Below are positions 18,742 to 28,382 of a DNA stretch of 64,000 nucleotides, one piece after another (position 1 is the first letter of the stretch; each line of letters begins with the position of its first letter). The stretch comes from Rugosimonospora africana (lineage in GTDB: Bacteria; Actinomycetota; Actinomycetes; Mycobacteriales; Micromonosporaceae), in NCBI RefSeq assembly GCF_016862975.1, contig NZ_BONZ01000062.1, positions 1 to 64,000 of the forward strand, in the 5' to 3' direction. The notes below the pieces were generated by a model, which saw nothing but the letters and a program-made list of their open reading frames with translations, had not been told where the DNA came from and searched no databases. The translations under genes were made by a program, and so were the position numbers.

Positions 18742-20658
18742 ATGAGCGATCAGGTAGAGACGCTTGAGTTCCAGGCGGAGGCGCGCCAGCTCCTCCAGTT
18801 GATGGTCCACTCCATTTACTCCAACAAGGACATCTTCCTGCGCGAACTCGTCTCGAACGCGTCCGACGCCCTGGACAAGCTGCGACTCGAATCGCTGGTG
18901 GACAAGGATCTGTCGGTCGACACGTCGGACCTGCACATCGACATCGACGTCAATCGGGAGCAGCGCACGCTGACCGTGCGCGACAACGGCATCGGCATGT
19001 CCCGCGACGAGGTGGTGCGGCTGATCGGCACCATCGCCAAGTCCGGCACGGCCGAATTGCTGCAGAAGATGAAGGAGACCAAAGACGCGGTCGCCTCGCA
19101 GGATCTGATCGGCCAATTCGGCGTCGGCTTCTACTCGAGTTTCATGGTGGCCGACAAGGTCACGCTGGTGACCCGGCGCGCCGGCGAGAGCGAGGCCACC
19201 CGGTGGGAGTCGACCGGCGAGGGGACGTATGCGATCTCCCCGGTGACGGACGCGCCGCAGGGCACCACGGTCACCCTGCATCTCAAGCCCGAGGACGCCG
19301 AGGATCACCTGTTCGACTACACCGCCGAGTGGAAGATCAAGGAGATCGTCAAGCGATACTCCGACTTCATCGCGTGGCCGATCCGGATGACCGTCGAGCG
19401 CACCGACGACGAGGGCAAGACCAACCTCGACGTCGAGACGCTCAACTCGATGAAGGCACTGTGGGCCCGCTCGCGGGACGAGGTCAAGGACGACGAGTAC
19501 AAGGAGTTCTACCGGCACGTCAGCCACGACTGGAGTGACCCGCTCGAGATCATCCACATGAAGGCGGAGGGCACGTTCGAGTACGAGGCCCTGCTGTTCA
19601 TCCCGTCGCACGCCCCGTTCGATCTGTTCATGCGCGAGGCCAGGCGCGGCGTCCAGCTGTACGTCAAGCGCGTGTTCATCATGGACGAGTGCGAGGCGCT
19701 GATGCCGGAGTATCTGCGCTTCGTCAAGGGTGTGGTCGACGCGCAGGACCTGTCGCTCAACGTGTCACGGGAGATCCTCCAGCAGGATCGGCAGATCCAG
19801 CTGATGCGGCGCCGGCTGGTCAAGAAGGTGCTCTCCACGGTCAAGGACATGATGACCGCCAACCCGGAGCGGTACCACACCTTCTGGAAGGAGTTCGGCC
19901 GCGCCGTCAAGGAGGGCCTGCTGAACGACTTCGACAACCAGTCGGCGATCCTCGACATCTCCTCGTTCGCTTCCACGCAGGATCCGCAGCAGCTGACCAC
20001 GCTGCGCGAGTACGTCGAGCGGATGAAGGACGGGCAGCAGCACATCTACTACATGACCGGCGAGTCGCGCTCGACCATCGAGAACTCGCCGCACCTGGAG
20101 GCGTTCGGTGCCAAGGGTTTCGAAGTTCTGCTGCTGACCGACCCGATCGACGAGATGTGGGTCGACTCGGTAGGCGAGTTCGACGGCAAGCGGCTCCAGT
20201 CGATCGCCAAGGGACAGGTCGACCTGGACACCGAGGAAGAGAAGAAGAACGCCGAGCCGGAGCGGGAGCAGCAGAAGAAGGACTTCGCCGCGCTGCTGTC
20301 CTACCTGGGTACGGCGCTGTCGGACAACGTCAAGGAAGTACGGCTGTCCTCGCGGCTCACCACGTCGCCGGCCTGCATAGTGGGCGACGCGCAGGATGTC
20401 ACGCCCACGCTGGAGAAGATGTACCGGGCGATGGGCCAGGAAGTTCCGCAGATCAAGCGCATCCTGGAGCTGAACCCGACTCACCCGCTGGTGACCGGCC
20501 TGCGGGAGGCGCACGAGCGGCACCCGGACGGCGACGAGTCTATGACCGAGACGGCGGAGTTGCTGTACGGCATGGCGCTGCTCGCCGAGGGCGGTGAGCT
20601 GGCCGATCCGGCGCGCTTCACCCGCCTGTTGGCCGATCGGCTGGCGCGCACCCTGTGA
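18742..20658 (+). CDS. htpG: Chaperone HtpG (Hsp90)
   Basis: A 638-aa cytoplasmic ATP-dependent chaperone. The N-terminal GHKL ATPase shows [24 protein letters not shown] and [17 protein letters not shown]. The middle domain includes [11 protein letters not shown], and a C-terminal dimerisation domain ends ADRLARTL. Length matches bacterial Hsp90. ATG 18742 follows AGAAAGGAG. A strong hairpin follows the stop. Confidence 0.97.
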
Positions 20659-20682
20659 GCTGATCCGAACCAGATATCTCGC

Positions 20683-20719
20683 AACGGCGGGTCCCGGGAG
20701 CATCCCGGGGCCCGCCGTT
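20683..20719 (+). terminator. Terminator hairpin after htpG
   Basis: AACGGCGGG and CCCGCCGTT pair around an inner CCCGGG/CCCGGG stem, 24 bp after the htpG stop. There is no T-tract, as is common in GC-rich actinomycetes. Confidence 0.7.
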
Positions 20720-20746
20720 GGTTTCGGCGCAGTGTGCTTCTCGACG

Positions 20747-20815
20747 CTTTGCTCTGCTTACTCATAGGCAACACAAACGGCGTTCGAGTGTTGCGTACAG
20801 GTAAGCAGAGCAAAG
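20747..20815. repeat. 69-bp hairpin element, copy 2
   Basis: It has the same outer arms as 1783-1850 with one change next to the arm end, the same CATAG bulge and the same GCAAC/GTTGC inner stem, but a 17-nt loop of unrelated sequence. It lies 28 bp after the htpG terminator. From here to 21080 I see no supported gene. Confidence 0.75.
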
Positions 20816-21086
20816 GCTGCCGGAGCGGATCCCCGCGGCCCACCGCGGCGGCCTCTTGTTCGACTGGTCGAACGAGTCGGAACGAAACTGGATATACCGT
20901 CAGACCAGGTGAGGGCTCGTGGCGGTGTGCCCGCGGGCCGGTCGACGACCCCAACGTTCCCGGCGTTCCGTGCCCCATCGGGCGGGAGTTTTCATCTCGG
21001 ACCAATGGTCACGGCGTTGCGGCCGGCGGTCGAGGCCGGTCTCGTGCCACGTCTGCGGCGACGCCGTACCACTCCGCGTAGGGCCG

Positions 21087-21152
21087 TTGACATTGAAGAG
21101 GGCAACTCCTAGTGTTTCCTATCACCGGCCGAACGTCATTCGATATACCGAA
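21087..21152 (+). promoter_or_regulatory. Promoter and IclR-type operator of the GH43 operon
   Basis: TTGACA (21087-21092) and TAGTGT (21110-21115) are spaced by 17 bp. The box TTCGATATACCGAA at 21139-21152 lies about 17 nt after the expected transcription start, a position suited to repression. Related boxes recur across the locus. Confidence 0.8.
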
Positions 21153-21266
21153 CAGATGCCGCACCCGGCAGTCCCCGGTCCACACCGCTGTCGCGCCGGC
21201 CCGTCCCGGCGTCCTTCGGCACCGCGTCAACGCTCCTGACGCCCGGCCGCGACCCCTGAGGAGGGA

Positions 21267-23915
21267 ATGGTGTCTGCAGACGAGCCCGGAGGACCGCGGT
21301 TCGATCGTCGCGTCCTTCTCCGAGCCGCGGGTGGCGTCGCGGCCGGCGTGGTCGCCTCCACCTACTTCGACTGGGCGGCACAGGCCGCCCCGGCGGCGCC
21401 GGACGCGCAGAACGCGGAAGCATCGACGCCCCCGGTGCTGACCGGTCCGGTGAACGCCGGCACGTTCATCTCGACGGGCAATCCCGTCGTCACCAGCATC
21501 TACACCGCCGATCCGGACGCGTTCGTCTACAATGGACGGTTCTATCTGGACACTGACCGGGACCAGGCGGCGCTCGGCGCGGGCAACTTCGTCATGCGCG
21601 AGTGGCACCTGTACTCGACGGCCGACATGAAGCACTGGACCGACCACGGCGCGCGGCTGTCGCTGTCCGACATCCCGTGGGCCAACGCCAACGCGTGGGC
21701 GCCGCAGATGGTGCGGCGGGACGGGAAGTTCTACTGGTACCTGCCGGTACAGCAGGCGTCGACCGGGGGGATGACGATCGGCGTGCTGGTCGGCGACTCG
21801 CCGCTCGGTCCGTTCACCGATCCCCTGGGGCATCCGCTGATCGACGCGAGCGTCGCCAACCACAGCTCGTTCGACATCGACCCGACCGTACTGGTCGACG
21901 ACGACGGGCAGGCGTACCTCTACTGGGGCTCGTTCTCCTCGCCGCGCGCCGCGAAGCTGAAGAGCAACATGATCGAGCTGGCCGACCTGGGCGGCCCGGC
22001 CTCCGGCGGCGGCGCCATCGGGCCCCGGGCGACCGGGCGGATCGGCAACGCGGTCAAGCTCGCGGGCACCAGCGACTACGTGAACCTGCCGGCCGGAATC
22101 GTCGGCGACCTGACCGACTTCACGATCGCGACCTGGGTGAACCCGGCCGCGTTGACCACCTGGACCCGGATCTTCGACTTCGGTACCGGTACCGGCGTCT
22201 ACATGTTCCTGACGGTCAACGCCGGTGCCGGGCCACGGTTCGCCATCACCACCGGTGGCAACGGTCGCGAGCAGCAGCTGTCCGCCACCTCACCGCTGCC
22301 GGTGAACACCTGGTCGCACGTCGCCGTCACGCTGACCGGCAACACCGGCACCCTGTACGTCAACGGCAACCCGGTGGCCACCAACACGAACGTGACGCTG
22401 CGCCCGTCGAACCTGGGCACCACCAACCACAACTGGATAGGCCGCTCGCAGTTCTCCGACCCGTTCCTGAATGCCACCATCGACGACTTCCAGATCTACC
22501 GGCGGGGGCTGACCGCGGCCGAGGTGCAGGCACTGGCCGGCGGCCAGGCCGGCGCGGGCGACGTCGCGTGCTACAAGTTCGACGAGGCAAGCGGCGCCAC
22601 CGCCGTCGACTCCTCGGGCAGCGGGCACGACGCCACGATCGTGTCGCCGATCGTCAACGTGCTCACCCCGCAGGGGCTGACCGGCTACTGGGAGGCGCCC
22701 TGGCTGTTCAAGCGCGGCGGCCTCTACTACCTGGCGTACGCGCGGGGAAACCCGGCCACCGGCGGCAACCCGGCGAGCATCGACTACGCGACCGCGACCG
22801 CGCCGCTGGGCCCGTGGACGTACCGCGGGCGGGTGCTGGACACGGTGACGAACACGACCACCAACCACTCGGCGATCCTGGAGTTCAACGGGCAGTGGTA
22901 CATCGTCTACCACAACGGCGCGCTGCCCGGCGGCGGTGAGTTCCGCCGCTCGGTGTGCATCGACAAGCTCTACTTCAACGACGACGGCACCATCCAGAAG
23001 GTGGTGCAGACGCTCGGCCCGGCGGCTCTGGCGCCGGTCGCCTGGTACCGGCTCGACGAGACCTCGGGTACGGCGGTCGCGGACGCCACCGGCAACGGAT
23101 GGGACGCCACCCTGGCCGGCGGCGCGGACCGGGCGCGCGGGGTACTCGGCAATGCGCTGCGCCTGAACGGTCAGGCGCAGTATGCCAGCATGCCGACCGG
23201 GATCCTGTGGAACATGTACGACTTCACCATCGCGTGCTGGGTGAAGCTGAACCCGGTCGCCGGATCCCCGCACATCTTCGACTTCGGCACCGGCACCACG
23301 GTGAACATGTACCTGACCCCGTCGGGCGCGACCGGTACGGTACGGTTCGCCATCACCACCGGTGGGGTGAGCCGGGAGCAGCACGTCGACGGCACCGCGC
23401 CACTGCCGGCGGGAGAGTGGGCGCACGTCGCGGTGACGAAGTCGGCGCTGACCGCCCGGCTGTACGTCAACGGCGTCCAGGTCGGCCAGAACACCAACCT
23501 CAGCCTGTACCCGGCTCCGCTGGGCAACACACCGAACAACTGGATCGGCCGCTCGCAGAACTCCGCCGACCCGGCGCTGAACGGGCTCGTCGACGACTTC
23601 CGCGTCTACCAGCGCGGCCTGGGGCCGGCGGAGCTGACCGGTCTGATCGTCGAGGGGCAGGTCGCCGGACTGCTGGACTACGTCGCCGGGCAGCCATATG
23701 GCGCCGGCGCCACCAACGCGCTCACAGTCGTGCTGACCCGGGCGCTCGCGGCACTGCGGGCGGGCCGGCCGGCCGACGCGCTCGGCGTGCTGGACAACGA
23801 CTTCACCGCACAGGTCGCCGCGTTGCGCGGCAACCAGGTGACCGACCCGCAGGCCGTTGATCTGCTCGGTAGAGCGGCGGCGATCGGCACGAACATCCGC
23901 ACGAGCATGTCCTAG
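21267..23915 (+). CDS. Tat-exported GH43 glycosidase with internal and C-terminal LamG domains
   Basis: An 882-aa secreted enzyme. A Tat signal (DRRVLLRAAGGVAAG) precedes a five-blade GH43 propeller with the expected triad: Asp82 in TADPDAF, Asp205 in FDIDPTVL and Glu476 in GYWEAPW. A LamG jelly-roll of about 220 residues (247-467) is inserted between the second Asp and the Glu, with its strand order permuted. A canonical LamG follows the propeller at about 588-790, and a helical tail closes the protein. Arabinan or arabinoside cleavage is inferred from the family and neighbours. ATG 21267 has a GAGGAGGGA ribosome site. The next gene starts 27 bp later in the same operon. Confidence 0.9.
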   Translation: MVSADEPGGPRFDRRVLLRAAGGVAAGVVASTYFDWAAQAAPAAPDAQNAEASTPPVLTGPVNAGTFISTGNPVVTSIYTADPDAFVYNGRFYLDTDRDQAALGAGNFVMREWHLYSTADMKHWTDHGARLSLSDIPWANANAWAPQMVRRDGKFYWYLPVQQASTGGMTIGVLVGDSPLGPFTDPLGHPLIDASVANHSSFDIDPTVLVDDDGQAYLYWGSFSSPRAAKLKSNMIELADLGGPASGGGAIGPRATGRIGNAVKLAGTSDYVNLPAGIVGDLTDFTIATWVNPAALTTWTRIFDFGTGTGVYMFLTVNAGAGPRFAITTGGNGREQQLSATSPLPVNTWSHVAVTLTGNTGTLYVNGNPVATNTNVTLRPSNLGTTNHNWIGRSQFSDPFLNATIDDFQIYRRGLTAAEVQALAGGQAGAGDVACYKFDEASGATAVDSSGSGHDATIVSPIVNVLTPQGLTGYWEAPWLFKRGGLYYLAYARGNPATGGNPASIDYATATAPLGPWTYRGRVLDTVTNTTTNHSAILEFNGQWYIVYHNGALPGGGEFRRSVCIDKLYFNDDGTIQKVVQTLGPAALAPVAWYRLDETSGTAVADATGNGWDATLAGGADRARGVLGNALRLNGQAQYASMPTGILWNMYDFTIACWVKLNPVAGSPHIFDFGTGTTVNMYLTPSGATGTVRFAITTGGVSREQHVDGTAPLPAGEWAHVAVTKSALTARLYVNGVQVGQNTNLSLYPAPLGNTPNNWIGRSQNSADPALNGLVDDFRVYQRGLGPAELTGLIVEGQVAGLLDYVAGQPYGAGATNALTVVLTRALAALRAGRPADALGVLDNDFTAQVAALRGNQVTDPQAVDLLGRAAAIGTNIRTSMS

Positions 23916-23942
23916 AGCCCCGAGAGGAAGAGGCGGATCCGC

Positions 23943-26900
23943 ATGCTACGACCACGACTGAGATCAGCGCCGGTTGTCCGGCGGCGGCTCGCGGTAAAGG
24001 CGCTCGTCGCCTGCTTCGCGCTGGTCGCCAGCATGGTGGCCACGGTCGGTACGGCCCAGGCGTCGTACCAGCCGGGTGAGCCGCCCGGCATGGACCCGGG
24101 TGTCCCGCCGTTCACCGGATCGGCCAACCCGGTACCCGCGCCACCGGGGACGTACGACCCGAGCAAGAGTGAGCTGCAGACCATCTTCGACGCCGACGTG
24201 GCCGCCGGCGGCACCTCGTACTGGTTCGACCGGATCCTGGCCCGGCCGTACCTCAACGACTCCGACGCGCTGATGACCCGGGGCCGGGCGCTCTACATGT
24301 ACACCACGTCCGAGCGCCAGCTCGGCTTCCAGGCCGGCGGTACCGGCGCGAACGGTGGCGGCGGGTACGCCTACCGGCAGCCGCCGACCACCAGTTCGCC
24401 GCAGAACCTCTACACCATCGCGGTGTCGGGCGCGACGGTCACCGAGGACACCTCGAAGCAGACGCAGTACCCGAGCTACTTCTCCGGGGTCTACAACGCC
24501 GGCGCGCTGAGCATCCAGGAGAAGAAGTTCATCACCGACAACGACGTCGCGGTCACCGACCTGACCCTGACGAACACCGGCACGGACAGCACCACCACGA
24601 CGCTGACTGCCGCCTCGCCGATCGCGGCCACGCCGTCGGCGGACGGCACCGAGCTGACCGGCACGGTGCCCATCCGCTACGCGCTGACCACGATCTACCC
24701 CCGGATGAGCGGGGACGGCTTCACGGTCAACGGCACGTCCCTGTCGCGTACCGTCACTCTCGCGCCGAACGCGTCGATCAGCCTCAAGGTGCAGCTCGGC
24801 GCGATCGCGAACGAGCTTCCCCAGTCGGCGACCGACTACCAGCGCTACCGCGGCTACGACCCGAACAGCGCGTGGCTGACCCAGCTGAAGGAGTACAACC
24901 AGTTCTGGGTGGCCAACGTGCCGTACGTCGACCTGCCCGACCCGAACGTACTGAAGATCTCCTATTACCGCACCTGGGAGAACCGGTACAACACGTTCGA
25001 CGGCAACATCCCGGGCAACGACTACCAGTTCCCGGTGGACCTGGAGGGTGCGCTCGGCTACAACAACCAGATCTCGCTCACCGTTCCGATGCGGATGAAC
25101 GACCTGGAGTACTGGCGCGACCCCGAGTACTCGTACGGGTCCTGGCTCTCTCAGGGCGAAGAGTCCGGCTGCCAGGCGTACCACGACAACCCGGGCAACA
25201 CCGGTAACTGGAACAACACCTATGAGCAGTGGACCTCCGCGCAGGCGTGGCAGAGCTACCAGTTGCACGGCGGGCCGACGTCCGTCGTGAACAACCTGGC
25301 CGAGTACAGCGAGTGCGACCTGGAAGGCACGCTCGGCAAGATCGACACGAACCACAACGACCTCATCGAGTACTCGTCCGGGACGCTGCCGGGCAACGAC
25401 GCCGACTCGGTGGCCTTCAAGTACTACGGCACCCGGCCGCAGGACCGCACCGAGAGCTCGTACTGGTACGCGGGCGCGCAGGCCGCGGCGCAGGAGTACG
25501 CGCTGGTCGGCAACAGCGCCAAGGCGGCGCAGCTGAGCGGGGTCGCGGACGGCATCAAGTCCGCCATCCTGAACACGCTGTGGGCCGGCGGCCCGGTCAC
25601 CAACACCCCGACCGGCAGCCCGGGCGGCGGCGTCGCCACCGGCCCCCGGATCACCGGCAAGCTCGGGAACGCCGTGCAACTGTCCGGGGCCAGCGAGTAC
25701 GTGCGGATGCCCAACGGCATCGTGAGCGGGCTGTCCGGCGACTGGACGGTGTCGACCTGGGTGAACCCGGCCGCGACGACCACCTGGTCGCGCATCTTCG
25801 ACATCGGTACCAGCACCAACTCGTACATGTTCCTGACCGTGAACGCCGGCTCCGGGCCGCGCTTCGCCATCACCACCTCCGGTGGCGGCGGCGAGCAGCA
25901 GATCAGCAGCACCACCCAGCTGCCGCGGAACGCCTGGTCCCTGGTGACCGTGACGGTGTCCGGCACGACCGGCACCATGTACGTCAACGGCAACCCGGTG
26001 GCCACCAACAACAACATCACGGTGCACCCGTCGAACCTGGGCAACACCACCGACAACTGGATGGGTCGCTCGATCTACGGCGACCCGTACCTCAACGCGG
26101 GGTTGGACGACTTCCAGATCTACGATCACGCGCTGAGCGCGGCCGACGTGCAGGCGCTGGCCGGTGGGCAGGCCGGTGCGGGCAACGTGGCGTCGTACAA
26201 GTTCGACGAGACCGGCGGCGCCACGGCGACCGACTCGTCGGGCAACGGCAAGGACGCGACGATCGTGTCGCCCACCAAGCCGACGCTCAACTGCCCGGGC
26301 AACGTGTTCCTGCAGAAGGACCTCACCACCGGCAACCTGGTCTGCTGGAAGGACCAGCAGAACTTCACGCCGTTCATCAACAAGGTGGCGCCGAACACGG
26401 CGGAGTTCACCCAGGCGCTGCGGTACTACGCGAGTTCGTCGGACTTCCCGATCTTCCCGGTCTACACCGCGGACCAGGCCGACCAGTCCGCCGACGTGGC
26501 CTGTGACGCCTGCTCGCACGGCACCAACAACTTCTCGAACATCAACGCGACCCTGCAGGCGATGCTGTACTCGACGGCGCTGCGCAACTACCCGTCGCAG
26601 TACATCACCCCGGACATGTACCGGCAGCTGATCCAGTGGCTGGCCTGGAACGAGGACATCAACGGGAACAACCAGTTCCCGGACAACAACGAGTACTTCT
26701 TCAACTGGGACCCGACCACCCAGACGCTGGGTCGCTCCGGCATCCACCACGACGTGCTGGGCTCGTTCAACTGGATGTTCTTCCAGGACATCGCGGGCCT
26801 GCAGGCGCGGGTGGACAACCAGGTCGAGCTGTACCCGATCGACATGGGGTACGACCACTTCACCGCGAACAACCTCAACTACCACGGCAGCAACCTGACC

Positions 26901-28010
26901 ATCGTCTGGCAGAAGCCGGGCGGCACGGTCTACTACCCGGACGCTCCGATGGGGTACTCGCTCTACATCGACGGCAAGCGCGCGTTCACGGTCAACGACC
27001 TGGCGCACGTGACCTGGAACTCGGCGACCGGCGCGGTCACCGTGGCCGACAGCGCCACCCAGGTGGCCGCGCACGCCGCGGTACCGCTGAAGGCGGCCGA
27101 CCAGGTGGGCCTGTCGGACAACGCGCGGATGGTGGACAGCTTCCAGAGGGCGGGCGTGGACATCTCCTCGACCACCGGCGGAGCGATCGACCTGGCCGCG
27201 GGCAAGACCGCCACGGCCTCGTTCACCACCACCAGCCCGGCCTCGCAGCGGACCAGCCCGGCCAACGCGGTGGACGGGTTCACCATCAGCGGCCTGCCGG
27301 TGACCTCCGGCCAGTACGTCGGCACGAACCCGATCTGGGGCGACGTGGGCTCACCCAACGCCCAGGACTGGCTGCAGGTCGACCTCGGCAAGCCGACCGA
27401 GTTCGACAACGTCAAGCTGTACTTCTACAGCAACAAGCAGTTCGGTTCGGGTGGCAACACCTACCGGGAGCCGAGCGCCTACACCGTCCAGTACTACAAC
27501 GGTTCCGACTGGGTCGACGTACCCGGCCAGGTCCACTCGCCCGGTACGCCCGCGGCCAACTACAACGAGGTGGACTTCTCCCCGGTCACCGCGCAACAGG
27601 TACGGGTGCTGATGACCCGGGCGACGGGCTACGCGGTCGGGGTCAAGGAGTTCCAGGTACAGAACATCCTCGACTGGAAGGGTTTCAGCGGCCGCGTGGC
27701 CAACGAGCCCGCGGTGAACTCGGCGAAGGCCGGATCGACGGTACCGCTGAACTTCAGCGTCGGCGGCGACCACGGCACCTCGGTGCTGGCCGCCGGGTAC
27801 CCGAAGCTGCAGCCGCTGTACTGCGGGACGGATACGCCCAGCGGTCCGGCGGTGTCCGAGTCGCGCTCGGCGGGCCTGCACTATGACCCGGCGACCAAGC
27901 AGTACGTCTACACCTGGCAGACCGACAAGAGTTGGAAGGGCACCTGCGGCCGGCTCGACCTCAGGTTGAGCGACGGCACCACGCACAGCGCTCTGTTCTC
28001 GTTCTCGTAG
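23943..28010 (+). CDS. Secreted multi-domain (alpha/alpha)6 glycosidase with LamG, F5/8C and PxKF domains
   Basis: A 1355-aa protein with a Sec-type signal (VKALVACFALVASMVATVG, cleavage near AQA-SY). Residues about 45-550 and 780-1080 look like an MGH1-like (alpha/alpha)6 hydrolase (YRTWENRYNTFDGN, GIHHDVLGSFNWMF). A permuted LamG (about 553-780) interrupts it. An F5/8-type-C carbohydrate-binding module (about 1084-1240) and a PxKF-type prealbumin-like domain (about 1245-1355) end it. The exact family and substrate are unknown; a plant arabinan or arabinogalactan side-chain is likely from context. It is co-transcribed with the GH43 gene (27-bp gap). Confidence 0.8.
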   Translation: MLRPRLRSAPVVRRRLAVKALVACFALVASMVATVGTAQASYQPGEPPGMDPGVPPFTGSANPVPAPPGTYDPSKSELQTIFDADVAAGGTSYWFDRILARPYLNDSDALMTRGRALYMYTTSERQLGFQAGGTGANGGGGYAYRQPPTTSSPQNLYTIAVSGATVTEDTSKQTQYPSYFSGVYNAGALSIQEKKFITDNDVAVTDLTLTNTGTDSTTTTLTAASPIAATPSADGTELTGTVPIRYALTTIYPRMSGDGFTVNGTSLSRTVTLAPNASISLKVQLGAIANELPQSATDYQRYRGYDPNSAWLTQLKEYNQFWVANVPYVDLPDPNVLKISYYRTWENRYNTFDGNIPGNDYQFPVDLEGALGYNNQISLTVPMRMNDLEYWRDPEYSYGSWLSQGEESGCQAYHDNPGNTGNWNNTYEQWTSAQAWQSYQLHGGPTSVVNNLAEYSECDLEGTLGKIDTNHNDLIEYSSGTLPGNDADSVAFKYYGTRPQDRTESSYWYAGAQAAAQEYALVGNSAKAAQLSGVADGIKSAILNTLWAGGPVTNTPTGSPGGGVATGPRITGKLGNAVQLSGASEYVRMPNGIVSGLSGDWTVSTWVNPAATTTWSRIFDIGTSTNSYMFLTVNAGSGPRFAITTSGGGGEQQISSTTQLPRNAWSLVTVTVSGTTGTMYVNGNPVATNNNITVHPSNLGNTTDNWMGRSIYGDPYLNAGLDDFQIYDHALSAADVQALAGGQAGAGNVASYKFDETGGATATDSSGNGKDATIVSPTKPTLNCPGNVFLQKDLTTGNLVCWKDQQNFTPFINKVAPNTAEFTQALRYYASSSDFPIFPVYTADQADQSADVACDACSHGTNNFSNINATLQAMLYSTALRNYPSQYITPDMYRQLIQWLAWNEDINGNNQFPDNNEYFFNWDPTTQTLGRSGIHHDVLGSFNWMFFQDIAGLQARVDNQVELYPIDMGYDHFTANNLNYHGSNLTIVWQKPGGTVYYPDAPMGYSLYIDGKRAFTVNDLAHVTWNSATGAVTVADSATQVAAHAAVPLKAADQVGLSDNARMVDSFQRAGVDISSTTGGAIDLAAGKTATASFTTTSPASQRTSPANAVDGFTISGLPVTSGQYVGTNPIWGDVGSPNAQDWLQVDLGKPTEFDNVKLYFYSNKQFGSGGNTYREPSAYTVQYYNGSDWVDVPGQVHSPGTPAANYNEVDFSPVTAQQVRVLMTRATGYAVGVKEFQVQNILDWKGFSGRVANEPAVNSAKAGSTVPLNFSVGGDHGTSVLAAGYPKLQPLYCGTDTPSGPAVSESRSAGLHYDPATKQYVYTWQTDKSWKGTCGRLDLRLSDGTTHSALFSFS

Positions 28011-28030
28011 TTCCCCCGGTACGAGGACAC

Positions 28031-28067
28031 GGCCGGCACCGGACGGAAGCTCAGTCCGGTGCCGGCC
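28031..28067 (+). terminator. Hairpin after the glycosidase operon
   Basis: GGCCGGCACCGGAC and GTCCGGTGCCGGCC pair perfectly over 14 bp around a 9-nt loop, 20 bp after the stop codon. No T-tract follows. Confidence 0.75.
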
Positions 28068-28104
28068 GCCGTGTCGGCGCTGTCCGCTGTTTCGTCGCCG
28101 CTGA

Positions 28105-28118
28105 TCCGAGATACCGAA
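28105..28118. promoter_or_regulatory. IclR-type operator, distal site upstream of araB
   Basis: TCCGAGATACCGAA matches the locus consensus TYCGNNATNYCGAA. It lies about 150 bp upstream of the araB promoter, so it may help looping or cooperative binding with the proximal site at 28312-28325. Confidence 0.65.
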
Positions 28119-28222
28119 CAACATCCGGCACCGGGGCGGCATCCTGACGGTACGCCGTACCCGGGCCGGGTCGGGGCCACCGGGTCGGCGGCCCGGACGG
28201 TGCGGTACCTCGGAGCCAAAAC

Positions 28223-28325
28223 CCTTGTCCGGCAAAGGGGCTCGAAGATCAGGCAGGCATTGACAGCCGGCCGTCGATGGGCCAGCCTATCCACACCACG
28301 TCGGGCACGTGTCCGGCATGTCGAA
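28223..28325 (+). promoter_or_regulatory. araB promoter with proximal degenerate operator
   Basis: CCTTGTCCGGCAAAG (from 28223), TTGACA (28260-28265) and GCCTAT (28285-28290) align with the promoter at 45127-45195. The site TCCGGCATGTCGAA at 28312-28325 begins 27 bp after the start of GCCTAT, exactly as in the other copy, which supports it as a weakened operator. The 19-bp spacer makes the -10 assignment tentative. Confidence 0.65.
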
Positions 28326-28382
28326 CACGTGGCGGCCGAACGGGTCACCTCAGCGTCGGCATGATGACCTACGGGAGTTCTT

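Noticed and set aside
20664-20680. Another IclR-type box after htpG (CCAGATATCTCGCAA)
   Set aside because: It lacks the TYCG and CGAA half-sites at the right spacing and lies in a terminator region.
20820-21080. Small coding regions upstream of the GH43 promoter
   Set aside because: Several overlapping short frames exist, none with consistent codon bias or a credible ribosome site.
23964-27074. Open frame of 1036 codons antisense to the giant glycosidase
   Set aside because: Shadow frame with Arg/Val/His-rich low-complexity translation; the plus strand encodes recognisable domains.
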